DNA of 64,000 bases, from positions 310,001 through 374,000 of the forward strand of contig MU404070.1 of the NCBI GenBank assembly GCA_022695795.1, in the 5' to 3' direction. Origin of the DNA: Biscogniauxia marginata. Its lineage: Eukaryota > Ascomycota > Sordariomycetes > Xylariales > Xylariaceae. The position numbers were made by a program, and so were the translations under genes. The notes beneath the pieces were generated by a model. That model was not told the DNA's origin, made no database searches, and saw only the letters and a list, made by a program, of their open reading frames with translations. Below, in pieces: positions 12,896 through 25,902 of this stretch (the stretch's first letter is position 1; every line of letters begins with the position of its first letter).

Positions 12896-15800
12896 ATATC
12901 ACTCCCTTATGCTTCATACTGGAGTCGGCAAGGTTAATTTGCAATTAAAGTCTCGTTCCTATTGTCGGGTGTGTCTAGGATAAAAAACAGAGGGACCAAA
13001 TTACGGTTTATCATACGGAAACTAGGGAAAGAAGCGCCCATGGCAACTGGAGAACCCTCCAGCAATATCGATTACCGTAAGCTAACAAGCACTGATGGAA
13101 ATCAGCAGCCTATACTGGAATAGCGCACCGTCTGCGTTTGTAACATCCATGGAGATAATTTCCCATTACCAAGCTGAACCCTAACCCTACAACTTACACC
13201 GAATCACTTGGTGGTTGTTATGGCGAACAACATGACTAGTCCAGCCTGTGACTATTTAAACTCGCTTGAAGGATATGAACTGTTGTCCATAGCTCTTATA
13301 TATGGAGTTAACAGCGAATCCGTTAATTGGAGCTAATATTGTGATAAAACCTCGGACCAATCCAGGTCACAATGTCAAAGAGCGCCAAGGCTCACAACAC
13401 GGAATCACAGCTTTACAACAGCAAGACCTTATATGGAGTTTCCTAGGATAGCTCACCGATAGATCATGAGTGATCTCCCTTTCCCAGAAGCAGAAATTTA
13501 CAACATTGTATAGAGAGACGATCTTGGCTTTGGACACCGAGGTAGCCGCCTTGCCCTGAAACACGTCACGCAAGGACAATGTTCCAAAGTTATTGAGCCT
13601 GAACAATATTTTTCAAGTTGACGGTGAGAAAACGGTAAGACAGCATTCAAATGCAAGCCACCAAACGCCGCTGGTCTTACCTGCAATTACTTCCACTCCC
13701 CAGCCCTAAATATATTGCGGTGCTACTCAATCTGCAGCAGGCTTTCAAGGTGCCGAGATATCAGTAGGTCCGAATAATGTCCAGATAACCCTGAACCTGA
13801 TCCATTTTGAAGCGATAGTCCTCCGTTTGGATTACTAGGTTGAAAACCTCTATATGTATCGAAGTTGCCAGTCAGTAAGTAGCAAGACACATATTGCCAT
13901 CATGGCCATTAACAGTTTCTACATAGACTTCGACTAGAGAAAATTGCAGCGAATTCTGTGTGGGGAAATAAACAAGTAGATGGGTCAGGTAACAGGGGGA
14001 AAATAAGGCTTGTAGTGTAGAGGCTTGCACAATAATGCTATGGATAAACCTGCCCATGGCCCATAAGCCTTACAGCACGGAATTTTTTGTCCGGTAGCTT
14101 TTTATGAGAGATATGACATGTGAGACTCATGCCTCATTAAATGGAAAGGAGATGACTATCTTGCATGTTTCACTCTACTTCTCTCCTTTTCCCATCCCTG
14201 ATACTACTCCCATAAGCTATGTGAGAATAGGCAACATATCTACCCTTCAATTATCAATCAAATTTATCGCATACCAAGAACAACCAGCCTTTCGAAAAAA
14301 TAAAAGAAAGAAAGAACGGAATCAAGGTTGGCGCTATATTTGCTCTTCATCGTTGCACTAGGTATGAGAACAACCACCCCCTCCCCAGAGGTTGTATTGC
14401 CTATCACGCCTTGTCGCTGAATGGTTGGTTGTGAGAAGATGTCGAAGGAGCTGGCCGTACGAGTCTTTCAGAGATAGTTAGGGGGTTTGATAGATATATA
14501 TGCATTGGATATGTGAGACCCTGTGTTTCGCAAGCCGGTCTTTTCCCGTACGACCTTGTAAGCATTACCATCTCTCTATGATGTAACTATTTCGAGGAAA
14601 CTTTTACCTTGTTGAAGATGGGGTATTGACTGCCTCGTTAGCGGAGATACTGAGGCTGTCCGTACTGCCCGCCTGTCTCAACGATATCAGGATTTGAGCT
14701 AAGTCTGTGAGGATGCTGCCTACATGTGCACGTATGGAAGACATGTTAAAAAGGGGTATGTCTTCGGGTGGATATGGTTTTGACAAGGGCTACAAAAACC
14801 CGCTCTTTGATATAAAAGAACTTTATAATATGGGCACTTGAGAGTGTTTTCTAGTCGTGTGTCAAGTGGATTGCGTATATGTGGATGGAATAACCATAGA
14901 CATTCCTACCAGCGCAGCCGCCATCATCTTTATACTTTCCCCAGGCTCTCCACATGATAATCAGATCATACGAACACCCCGCGGAATTCCTCCGATACGA
15001 ATAGTTAAGGCCCTTCCTGCAGCTTGCACTATTTGACTCTCATAGAGCGCAGAACTCGATCTTATCGAGCGCCAGCAGATGGGACACTTGGCCGCGAGAG
15101 CAAACCATTGGATCACGTCAACAGTCGTCAAGATACACCCAATGAGACGGCATATGAGCACGTATATTTGCGGCAACGGCCTCTTACCGCCAATGCATTT
15201 TTCATTATTGGACGGGTAGTGGCAGCTTTAGCTGACTCTGGAGAGTGAATCCCCCCCAGATTCGTCAGATTCGTAAGCACCGGTTCTTGACTATTCGAGG
15301 CAGATCCTGTCTGTTGGGTTACACTGCGTACCATTCGAGGCGGCGAGACTTGTAGCCAGTCAAAAACGCCTGGTCGCCGACTTTGCTGTATTACAGGGAT
15401 CATTAAAGCCTGATCTTTCCTGCAACACGATGGGTCGACTCTAGAGCAAACAGAAAATCTTCACGTGAAAAGGACGCTACGGTTTATCATGGTTACTGAA
15501 TGCCGCCTCACTTTTGCTGCTTATGAGGGCGAAGTTTGGTCACCATGCTTTGTGTAACAAACCTTTTTGCAGTGTGTCCGAGACCTTCTCTTCGAGTCGA
15601 CATTTTATGCCTTCTTCCTTTTGTTTTTATTCAACTTCAACATTCACCACTCTGCGCACATTAGCAGTGAGTATGTGCTTGCGTGCTAAATAGGGTTAAG
15701 GTTGAGGTATAGAGATCTGAGAGATTAGGTACAAATTAGTCTCCGATGTTGGTTGTACAAGTTGACGTGCGTCCGGCAGTACGAGGAAAACGAAACGGTT

Positions 15801-16366
15801 GAAGTTCGAAAGCCGGGCGGCTAGAGAAGAAGGGGAGGCTATTGGTTGTCACATGAGCCCACTCGACATGGTAATATATATCAATGTTATCTACTTGTTT
15901 TATGCAATATGTGAATTCAGCAATGATAGGTAACTATCAGGTAGTTAGCTCCCCACTTAACTAACTTGGTTCGGCATATCGCTTGCCAATTACATAAGCT
16001 AGAGTACCCGGGTTCCTGGAGAATTTAATTAACTTCGACACTAAACCGTAGTGGAGTCTAAATTGCAGGGATCTGCGTTCGATGTACGAAATACGCACGC
16101 AAGATTATCTCACATACGACATTAGTGGGGCCATGTCTCCTTCAAGCTCTCCTATCGGCCGATGACAGGCGGCCCGCTGACTTCTGCTGGTGACCACCTC
16201 TGCCTCGTCCTCTTTCAACACACTGACGTAGCTGGTGACATTTCATCCAAAGCATGCTACCGTTGTCGAAGCACGATACGTCTATGTAGGTGCCCGAATA
16301 ACCTTCCGCCCTCCCGAGCCATTTAATTTTGTGTCTGTCTTTGCACCACGTGGAACCCAACGCAAC

Positions 16367-17282
16367 ATGGGCTTCCTCGAGTTCATCTCGGCCCTGTTCG
16401 GCTGGATTTATACCTTGTGCTGGTCGCTGTCTTTCTACCCGCAGGCGCTACTGAACATACGAAAGAAGTCGACGGCCGGGACCACGGTCGACTTTCCTTT
16501 CGTCAATATCCTCGGTCCGTCTTGTCATCATCATCGTCAACAACATCAACATCCGAAGACACGGGCAATCCGTACTGACTGATCGTCTTGCAGGCTTCGT
16601 CGCTTACTTCGTCTACACTTCCGCCTTTTACTGGTCGCCCGTTATCCGCCACCAGTACGCCCTCCGCCATAACGGCCACTCCCCGACCGTCGCCTTGAAC
16701 GATGTTGCTTTCGCCGCCCACGCCGTTATCATCACGGCCATCTTGAACACGCAGTACTTCCTGCCCTCGTTGTGGGGTTTCGAGCGGGCCCCGGGGGCTA
16801 AGCCGTCGCGCCTCATGGCCGGCGTCTTTGCTGGCTCCCTCACTGCCGTCGCCATAATCATCTTCGTCGTCGCGTCCGAGCCGCCCGACGCCGACCCCAA
16901 GTCCGCCTGGGCCTGGCTCGACGTCATATACGTCATCTCGTACGTGAAGGTCTTCCTGACCGTGGTCAAGTACGCGCCGCAGCTGGCGTACAACCGACGC
17001 AACCGCAGCACCGAGGGCTGGAGCATCTCGCAAATCTTGCTGGACTTCATCGGCGGCGTGCTGAGCCTGGCCCAGCTAGGTATTGACTCCTACCTGCAGC
17101 ACGACTGGTCTGGTGTTACCGGAAACCCGGTCAAGCTCCTCCTCGGGAACGTGAGCATCCTATACGACGTATGCTTCATCACCCAGCACTACGTCTTGTA
17201 CAACGACCGCCGCCCGGGAGCTAAGGATGCAGAGCGGGGCGGGCTGCTCGAGGGAGGTGAGGATGACAGGAGGTTGGATTAG
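16367..17282 (+). CDS. cystinosin-like PQ-loop transporter
   Basis: Two exons (16367-16514 and 16594-17282) around a 79-nt intron give 278 residues. Two PQ-loop motifs are visible: SFYPQALLNIRKKSTAG near residues 20-36 and VKYAPQLAYNRRNRSTEG near 200-217. About seven hydrophobic segments surround them, including GFVAYFVYTSAFYW and LMAGVFAGSLTAVAIIIFVV. The order and length match the cystinosin/Ers1 family, proton-coupled exporters of cystine from the vacuole or lysosome. Vacuolar membrane location and cystine transport are inferred from family. The start ATG opens the conserved MGFLEFISALFGW block. The acidic C-terminus (LLEGGEDDRRLD) shows no clear GYxxhydrophobic sorting tail. Confidence 0.88.
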
Positions 17283-20200
17283 AACCGTCGTGAGTCAAAT
17301 CGTATATTTCCATCAAGTGTGAGGGTTAACATTGTGATGGGTCAACAGGCATGTGATCCCGCCGACTGATTTTTTATTATTAGTGGAAAATAGCATACCC
17401 AGCGTGTTTTTGATTGTAGATAGGCTTCTAGAGCAGCGACTGCTGTTACTCTATATTAACTAATTCCCATACGCGTTCAACAGAATTGGTTACATTCGGA
17501 ATATTAGAATATTAGCCAAAGCTTTTGCATCCCCCGAGATTCGTTCCAGAGATTTTACTAGTTGGGAGTTAGTTTAGGAGTTCCGAGAACTTGAACCGGT
17601 AATGGGAATGATATAGTATTAAGAGAGTGAATGGGTGCACAACAGACTGAGTATGATGAAAGCATAGGGCCACTGTTAGACTGAGGATAATTGCTAAGAG
17701 CTTGTGATCTTCGGGGTTATACACAAACCCTTTTATGTCAAGTTAACTGTGGATTCTGTCTTCCTTAGCCCCTTGGCTTAGAGGCCAACACTCCTAGACC
17801 CTTAACAGACTGATTGTCAAGAGTTTGAGCGGCTTCTCACTGAACCTAGAGTTTGAAGTTCGACAGAAGGGGAGTGAATATACTAAAACATGAAATAGAT
17901 TAAGGGGGTCGTTGACTAAGCACAGTGCAAGCTATTCAGTCGCTATCGTGTACGATACAGTATTTAAAGTAGGACCTCCTACCGTCTCATTAAATAGCTG
18001 AACCAACAAAAAAACAAGTTCATTACCACACGATATTTAATGAACTGAACGCTAGGACTCGTGAGAAAATCGTGATTGGAAGGAAGCAAGTAGTAAAATG
18101 TGGAAAAGCCATACTGCACAGACAAACTGAGTGCCAAGGAAGATGAAGGGAAGAGTGGGAATTGCTATAAGAATTCCGCTATGAGATATGGACGCCAACG
18201 GACACGAAGAACATATTACATGCCGTGGGAGAGAGGGTTCCGCGATGCGCGTAGAATAATATAATAGCGGCATATGAAACGGCAAAGCTTAGTTTCTCCT
18301 TTCTTTAACCCTACTCCCCTTAGGAGGCAACGCGGTCGCGGGGAACGATATGATAATCGATTTTTGAATCCCTAGCAAGAATGAAGAAGGGTGGGAAGAG
18401 CCTACATAGATATGTTGACCCCTTATCTATGTATCTCTACAGCGTTGGATTAAGCTATAGCTGATTAATTGGGTTGAAAGCTCCGCGCTGTCCTGATTAA
18501 CCTTCGAACGTTTTGGTAGTATAAGATCTCATTATTATTGGCGTTCACCTTGAACATCGTCTATCTTCAAGGTGAGAGTATATGTACCCAACAAATCTCG
18601 GAGTTCCTAGATAATAAATACTCATTGTCCTCAATCCGAGATAGGCAACTATTCCGTTCTGCAGTGAACTTGTCCACCTGGAAAAAGGTATCGCCATCTC
18701 TCAGAAACCAAAGTCCTTAAAGTGATTAGGATGTACGTAATACGGACTTTTCTGTTGGCAGTTCCAGAAGTACTTGAGAAGTAAGAGGTACTCCAGAGAG
18801 CGTATGCCGCCGATCAAGCTATCGTAACTGGCCTTACGAAAAACACTCCACGCTGGATATATGGAGTACTGAGTTGATAATAGAAACACTAGAACTCCGG
18901 TACGGAACTCCAAGATCCTAGTATAAATAATCATAACCCCATATCATGTGGACTCTAAGTTAGTTCTTACATACATGTAGTCTAGGAGCAGCCAAGACTT
19001 CGGCTTCTTCTTGCGGGTTACGGTCCTTCACGTTCACTTGTTGCGGGGATGAAAGAAAATAAAAATAAAAAGCATTATGAATCGTAAATCTAGCACATTC
19101 AGAGCTAGGTATCTACAGACAAAGATGGCATTCTAATATTGAAACCGCGAAAATTTTGCAAAGCACCCGAAGAAGTAAAAGAAATAGATGTAGACGTCTT
19201 CTCTGCGTATAAATATAACGATGCAGAAATCTTGCTTTTATCATTATTACTGCCTTATCGTAGGTTATAACATCTCTCCTTCGTTATCCCAAAATAGATA
19301 GGGAGCTCATCCATTCCCTCATCTGATAGGCTCTCGGATGCTCGCCCGGGGTTACCCTACCCACGATAGGTAGGTATATCCTTTGTCCTTCCACCGCATG
19401 AGGCACCAACCTATAATTTTCGCCTTTACGACAGGAAATATATCTGCACGATATATGTCCGAGCCGCATAGGCACGCATTCCGGCGACTTCCAACCAACA
19501 TCGCAACGAAACACGCCTGCCAGGGCCCGCCAAGATCTCCCGGATCTCTTTTTGGCTTTTTACCCTCGGCTCCCGCCCCCTCATTCTCTCGGGTGATCCT
19601 CGGTACCGTATAAGTAAAGCTCAAGGGTGCAAGCGTAGACACGATGCTATAGGAATGGAATGGTTAGGCGGCCTAGGAAGGTTACACTTTGACTATCCCC
19701 ACACTAAGTCTCTTGGAGGAGGGGTTTGAAGATGTGGCTAGCCTGGCCGGCTCATCTCTAGCATGCTCATTGGTTAGACTCGATCTATAATGCTGGGCCA
19801 CTATGCATGAATGGTATTATGTAAGGGTTCTGCGAGGGACTAAGTTACGTGCCGAACCTTGTGACCAGCTGCTATTTCTGGTATGTATGTACATGTAATT
19901 ACATAGTGTCCCTCGACCACGTTTACTTTGGGAAATTGATTGCGCAGATACCTACCTAATGTTAAGTCTCTTATATCCTCCTATCGTTTCGTGTTTGAAC
20001 ATGTTTCTAGTCCCATTGGCTCGAGTCAGGTCCTGGCATCTGATTCCATATGTTGGCGTCTAGCGGGATATCTTGTACAGAACCTCCACCACTCCGGAAG
20101 CAGCCTCAACATAAACCCCCGCTGTTTCCTTTTAGTCTACGCGGCTTCGCCTCACAATCGCTTGATATGCTGTGTCAGGGGGACCATATGCCTATACTAG

Positions 20201-20561
20201 AAACCCCCCTGCTAGGCACCCCAGACGGACATTTAGCGTGATTATAATCTAGCATAAGTTCATAGTGGGAGAGGGGTTGAGCTGACTGCCACTCCGGACT
20301 TGCCTGCTTATATGCATTGCAGATCAGTATATCTAGCGTATTATAGCATTTCTGTGTGCAACACGCATTCAGTTGATACCAGCGAGTAGGCTCTCAATAG
20401 CAAACTATTTTAGCTGAACTCCCCCTTGAATTAAATCCCTTTTTTTTCCCGGACTGATCTATACATAGTCGAATAATAGAGTTGTGAATCGACTTTGACA
20501 CCTTGTCCATCCGTTTACTATTAGAGCTTCGTTGAAACTTAGTGTAACTTAAGAAGACATC
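17283..20561. other. intergenic, no gene recognised
   Basis: AT-rich 3.3 kb between the PQ-loop gene and the GMC gene. Small ORFs (for example 18538-18720 and 19284-19642) have no recognisable motif. Motif copies of TAGGTAGGTA/TACCTACCTA occur near 19366 and 19951. The last few hundred bases should contain the GMC gene promoter, but I see no decisive element. Confidence 0.55.
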
Positions 20562-22470
20562 ATGGCCACGACTTTTGACTTTGTGGTTGTTGGGAGTAAG
20601 CATCTTCATCCTATTATGTCCCCATACCACTAAGGAAACTCTTCATTCTATCAGAAACCCATTAACCCTTTTGTGTTATTCTAGGTGGCCCGGCAGGATG
20701 TGCTGTTGCCGCCGGCCTCGCCAATGCGGCCAAGAAGCCAAAGGTGCTTCTGCTCGAGGCCGGAGGCGAAAATAGTGACCGGAACCTGCGCGTCGACGGG
20801 CAGCGCTGGCTGACGTTCCAGAATCAGGATATGAACTGGGGCTACAAGACGGCACCCCAGGAGCATTGCGCCAACCGTGAGATCGACTACTCACGCGGCA
20901 AGGGCCTCGGAGGGTCTAGCGCCATCAACTTCGGCGTGTACAGCTACGGCGCCCGGGACGACTACGACGAGTGGGCGAGGATCGTGGGAGACGACGCATT
21001 CCGATGGGAAGCCATCCAGACCCGTTTCAAGAACCTGGAGACCTTCCACCGGGAGATTCCGCCCAGCATCGACAAGAAGTACGCCGCGCCGATGGAGTCG
21101 GACCACGGTAGCTCGGGGCCGCTCCATATCGGGTTCGCGGCGGAGTGGGAGTCGGATCTCCCACCCCTGTTGGACATCTTCGAGAAGTCCGGGTTCCCCA
21201 TAAACCCCGACCACAACTCGGGGGACCCCATCGGGATCTCCGTCCTGATCAACTCGGCCGTCAAGGGCCTCCGCTCCACGGCAAAGGACCTGATCACCCC
21301 GAAGCCCGAGAATCTGACCGTCGTAACCAACTCGCCGGTACAGCGCGTTATCCTTGAGGGCAAGAAAGCCGTCGGCGTCGAGTCTAATGGCAAGAAGTGT
21401 AAGTCAGAAGGAAAAAGGAAAAGGGGGAAGGGGGGAGTTTATCACATGATCACAATTATTGCTATTATCATCATCACGAAAGCAACATGAATGTCTGATC
21501 TTTTCTAATACTGGGCACGGCAGATTACGCATCCAAAGACGTGATCCTCTCGGCGGGTGCTCTCAACACGCCGCAGATACTCATGCACTCGGGCATCGGC
21601 CCCCGGGACCAACTGGAGCAGTTCAACATCCCGGTGGCGCTGGACCAGCCGGCGATCGGTCAGGGGCTGCGCGACCACATGTTCTGCCCGCTGGTGTACA
21701 CGCGCAAGGAGGGCAGCACGGCGCGGGGCTCGTTCTACGGGGACCAGGCGGCGATGGACGCGGCGCTGGAGCAGTGGCGCAGGGACGGCTCGGGGCCCTG
21801 GAGCAAGTTCGCCTGCGAGCTCGGCATCGGCTGGTTCAAGCTCCCCGGGCTCGAGGCCACGCCCGAGTACGCGGCCCTGCCGCCGGCCGAGCGGGCGTAC
21901 CTCTCGAGGCCGACGGTCCCGCACTACGAGATCGCGACGCACTTCCCGATCCACTGGTTCGTGCCGGGCTTCCCGGCCGAGAACCTCAACTGCCTGTGCC
22001 TCGTGGTGTTCTACTACAACGCGCAGAGCCGGGGCGCGGTGACGCTGCGGTCGGCGGACCCGGACGCGCCGCTGCGCTTCGACCCGCGGTTCCTGGCCGA
22101 GGCGTTCGACCGCCGCGTCGCGGTCGGGGCCCTGCGCGAGGCCCTGCGCGTCGCGCGCCACGAGGACTGCGCCCGCGACACCGTCGCCCAGGTCGTGGGG
22201 CCCGAGGGCGACTCGGACGAGGACCTGCTCGAGTACTGGCGCCAGTCCGTCGCGTCGAGCTGGCACATGACGGGCACGGCCAAGATGGGGAGGGCCGGGG
22301 ACGCGGACGCGGCCGTCGACGCTGACTTCCGCGTCCGAGGCGTCGAGGGCCTGCGCGTCGCCGACATGAGCGTCGTCCCCGTGCTGCCGAGCTGCCACAT
22401 CCAGGCCGTCGCGTACGTGACGGGGGTGACGTGCGCGGAGAAGCTGGTTAAGGAGTACGGGCTGGCGTAA
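20562..22470 (+). CDS. GMC-family FAD-dependent oxidoreductase
   Basis: Three exons (20562-20595, 20685-21398, 21524-22470) give 564 residues with clean GT-AG junctions, all in phase 1. The dinucleotide-binding GSGPAG is completed across the first junction, preceded by FDFVVVG. LLLEAGGE (FAD ribose acid), GKGLGGSSAINFGVYSYG (GMC signature 1) and LSAGALNTPQILMHSGIG (signature 2) follow. The C-terminus has SWHMTGTAKMG (His about 497) and a second histidine in CHIQAVAYVTG (about 541), the His/His form of the active-site pair. There is no signal peptide, so it is likely intracellular. GMC enzymes oxidise alcohols, glucose or choline; the substrate here is unknown. Third-codon GC in exon 3 is very high, unlike the surrounding AT-rich DNA and unlike the broken GMC gene at 34.9-36.6 kb, so this copy has escaped decay. 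Confidence 0.92.
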
Positions 22471-24242
22471 AGTTTACCAAGTACCTAGCCTTATTAATTT
22501 GTTTGTCCCCGTACGTATATCTACTGCTAGCTAGGCAGGCAGAAAGAAGGGGTCATGCGGGCGATTGATCATAGAGTCTAGAGTTAGATATATATAAAAT
22601 TCCTAAAAGTAAAAGAAAGAAAGAAAAAGAAGTCATGATGGTATTCACACAGAAGCCTGTATCTATTTACATTAGGAGAGGCGAGAAGAAAAGGGGGATG
22701 AGGCATCCATATATACGATTCGATACTCTAACGTATTAGCCCGTGGAAGCAAACCGAGAAACCTACCAGAAGCAAAACCAGGCTGTTTCACTATTATATC
22801 AGAGATAACACTTGTCATCAACGTATCTCCAGCGTTAGAAGTCGCTTTCCCTACATGTCACAGAACAGTCGACCTACCCGATTACAAAAACTGATATTTG
22901 GCTGTATACCCTAGTATATCAACGTACTCTAACCAAACTCAGGGTCTAATAATTACATATGTGCTATAAAATCCCATAACTGTAGCATGCTATACTGTCA
23001 ACAAGAAGAAAATACCTCGAACGTCCTGCATGAATCTTGCAATGGCGATTATGTTATGCGTTACAGCAACTACTCGAACGAACTTAGAGCAAAAAAGGCA
23101 CTTTCATATCGTAGCAGGAAATCGAGCGGTAGAGCTTGTGCAGGAATGTCAAATCCACTTGATTAATGCCAGATAATATTGAATAAAAAACAAGAAAAGT
23201 GACGTTCAACCTATTCCACCTTACCAGACAACACCCTCCCCTCCTCCCTTCCCCCCCCACACCACATAATCTCGTACATCTACTACATACTCATAAGCTG
23301 ACATGAACTAAAAATCACCGACTAACAAACTTTCTTGTAACTCCTTTATAACAATCCCCCAAAGCAATAGGTAAAATATTCGTATGATCTTTTTTCAATT
23401 ATACTCAATTACCGATACTGCATTCGAAAGGGGGTTTAAAAAGATTAAATAAAACCCACCAACAAAGTATATACAAATAAGACTACTACCAAAAAAAAGC
23501 CCTTTATTTGTGCTGACACGAGGTTGTTATTAGCGTTCTCCTATGCTATGCATGAACAAAGGGGGGGGGGGGAGTCTAGTTCAAACCTAGTGCTAAAAGG
23601 GGGCATGTTAGATTCCAAACCACATGCATCTCTCGCCTGACATCATCCTGAATGAAGCACGTCCAATATGTTGCAACAGCTTATTACCTACAAACACGAA
23701 TGATGTACTAATCCCTGCTTACCTACCTACCTGCCTCTACCTCATTTTCCCCTTCTTTCGGCTGTCCTAATGCGTGATACAAATGACGTTATACGTACTA
23801 TGTGCTAGAGCGACTGATGTTATACCCGAAGCCAAACAATCTATTTCAAGATAGAAACATTGAAGGAGGTGGTCATATGAGTTTTCATTATTCATGTTTG
23901 ATCTCAATAGGAACTAAACGCACTACTAATACCAATTGAAGTATACTAATTTTTTAGTTAGTCATGCGGTGCGAAACCGGGTAACAAAAAAGAGCCTCCC
24001 CTAAGCTGCCACGCGTGAATCTCTCTCAAGCCTGTTCCAGTTCGAAACAGAAACCATTCGCAACCCTTTTAACGCCATGCCATTCTTTTTTCCTTTGAAC
24101 CGCTTTGATGCCATTCTATCATTAAAATACTTTGTTTTTTTTTTTTCTCTACCGATGTCTTTTTTTTGCCGATAGAGCTGTCGCATGAAGACCCACTTGG
24201 CACGATTGATGTCTACCAATCGGAAGGAATCGATGCTCCTTT
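22471..24242. other. intergenic, no gene recognised
   Basis: 1.8 kb between convergent 3' ends, mostly AT-rich. A 12-base G run lies at 23561-23572 and TACCTACCTACCTGCC near 23718. No coding motif was seen; the small ORF at 24001-24219 is lysine-rich low complexity. Confidence 0.6.
23561..23572 (+). repeat. poly-G run (12)
   Basis: Homopolymer of 12 G bases in intergenic DNA. It is liable to sequencing and replication slippage. Confidence 0.7.
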
Positions 24243-25902
24243 CTATAGAGCCATTCCTAGCACCCGAGCCGCCTTTTCGGAGGTTACGAGGTCGGCTGGT
24301 CTCGAGATGAACTGGACGGGACTCGGAGGCGACGGCATCGGCGGAATATCCGAGTCCATATGGTCGGCAGGATGGGCTAGTTCGCCAACGGTGAGCGATC
24401 GCCGCTTCTTCTTAATATTGCCCTGAGTAGGGAACTTAGCGGCCAAGGCCGAACGTGATTGCGTAGGCAGGTCTGTGACAGTGCGGATATCTGAGGGGAC
24501 TGGAGGGACGGGTGGGATGGATAGTGGGACAGGTGGGCCGGCACTCGTGTCTGAATACGATCGTGGCCCCCTACCGTGAAAAGGCCCAGACGAAATCTCT
24601 GGGGTCCGGCTCCGCCCAATGCCGGCAGAGATCAGAGGTGTCATAATGCGCCTGTGGGTCTCAGGATCAATACTTGGGGTGGGCAAAGGGCTAGCCACAC
24701 GAGGTACCGCCTTTTCGTTTGTGGTCAAGCCCTTGGTCTGGGCAAAGGCCGAGGAGCGCATATGGTACGGATCGCGATCCGAGTAGCTATCGATGATAGG
24801 ATTGACCATGACAGTCTGGCCATGAATCGTCAAGATAGAGTTCGTAGGCACGTTAACCCAATTCTCTGCAGCATGGTTAGTAGGTAGTGATACAATAGGC
24901 ACCTAGAAACTGGTCTTGCTGGTTACCTCGCTCGAACGTCAGTGGCTCGCTAGCAACGAGCACGATGTCGGCACCCTTATCTCGCCGCTCCATCTGATAG
25001 TCCCGGTCGTTGCCAGACGACGGCTTCGTCTCCCACTGGGTGCCGGACGAGAAGTACAAGCTGGCAGCCTCATCCGTCTTGCTGCTCACGTATCTCGTGC
25101 AGATGATACTATGGCCATCGGCGACGGCAAAGTTGAGCAGACTTCGGGTATCGACATTCTCGCTCTGAACGACGCTCTCGGGTATAGACATGGTAAGCTC
25201 GTTGATGACTTCGATGGTCTGTAGTAGTGCACGGCGTAGTAGACTCGGACTAAAGCCCTTCTTGGGCTGAGAGCTCGGGTCGACACCGAGGCGCTCCAGG
25301 CGGTCGAGAAACAAGGCAAACGCCCACTCGCTGTCGGTGCTGCCTTGGACGTTCAGATACCACTTGTCGTGCAGGCGTTCGCCGAGCTTGCGCTTGATGT
25401 GCTTCCATCCCCCCAGGCCGCCATTGTGCATCCACATCAAGCTGCCATGGCAGAAGGGGTGGCAGTTATCCTCGCTGAGTGATCCTTCAGTGGTGGCTCG
25501 GACATGAGCAAAGACGAGGCGTGATGCGGTCTTGGAGGCTATGCGCTGGAGATTGGTGCAGTTCCATGCGGGAATGGTCGAAGTAAACAGGCAGGGCGCA
25601 GCGCCGAGTTTTGCGTCGGTGTAGAAGCCAATACCGAAGCCGTCGGCATTGTTCTGGCCACGTCTCGTGTCCTGTAGAAAGGGAAGTTAGAAAGGTAGGC
25701 ATTTTGGTGTTGGGCCGGTGGTGAGGACTCACTAATCGCAATCGTGAGTCAAAGGATTGCTTGAGGATGGAATGCGTCGGGTCGAGAATGAGTTTCCGGA
25801 GCAGGATCTCCTCGCTGCCTTGATAGACCTGTTAGTTGTTAGTTATGTGTGCTTCTTCTTTGCTGGACCGATATTCGGAAACCGTACTAGAAAGCGACAC
25901 AT
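24243..25902 (-). CDS. DUG3: class II glutamine amidotransferase, DUG3-like
   Basis: Four exons (25888-25902, 25733-25828, 24927-25671, 24243-24865) give 492 residues. The first exon encodes only MCRFL, placing the catalytic cysteine at position 2, exposed when Met is removed, as in Ntn-type class II amidotransferases. Further markers are VYQGSEEILL, RRGQNNADGFGIGFYTD, FAHVRATTEGSLSEDNCHPF, HGSLMWMHNGGLGG and DSEWAFALF, then LVASEPLTFERENWVNVPTN restored across the last intron. In yeast, Dug3 with Dug1 and Dug2 forms the cytosolic complex that hydrolyses glutathione outside the gamma-glutamyl cycle; that role is inferred here. After the catalytic domain comes a tail of about 190 residues rich in Pro and Ser (PPVPLSIPPVPPVP) with a basic KKKRRS patch. 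Yeast Dug3 is about 357 residues, so the tail is an extension. Confidence 0.92.

Larger units (their letters stand above)
9566..16366. other. AT-rich gene-poor desert with decayed coding scraps
   Basis: About 6.8 kb without an intact gene. Stops are dense in all frames. Two stretches look like decayed coding sequence: 11660-11880 (minus) and 12725-12895 (plus, ankyrin-like), listed separately. The remainder has nothing I can name; no tRNA, rRNA or terminal repeats were seen. Confidence 0.55.

Noticed and set aside
21505..22398. Long minus-strand frame opposite the GMC gene
   Set aside because: Same cause: strong third-position GC in the real gene keeps the antisense frame open. Its composition is Arg/Glu/Val-rich without a domain.
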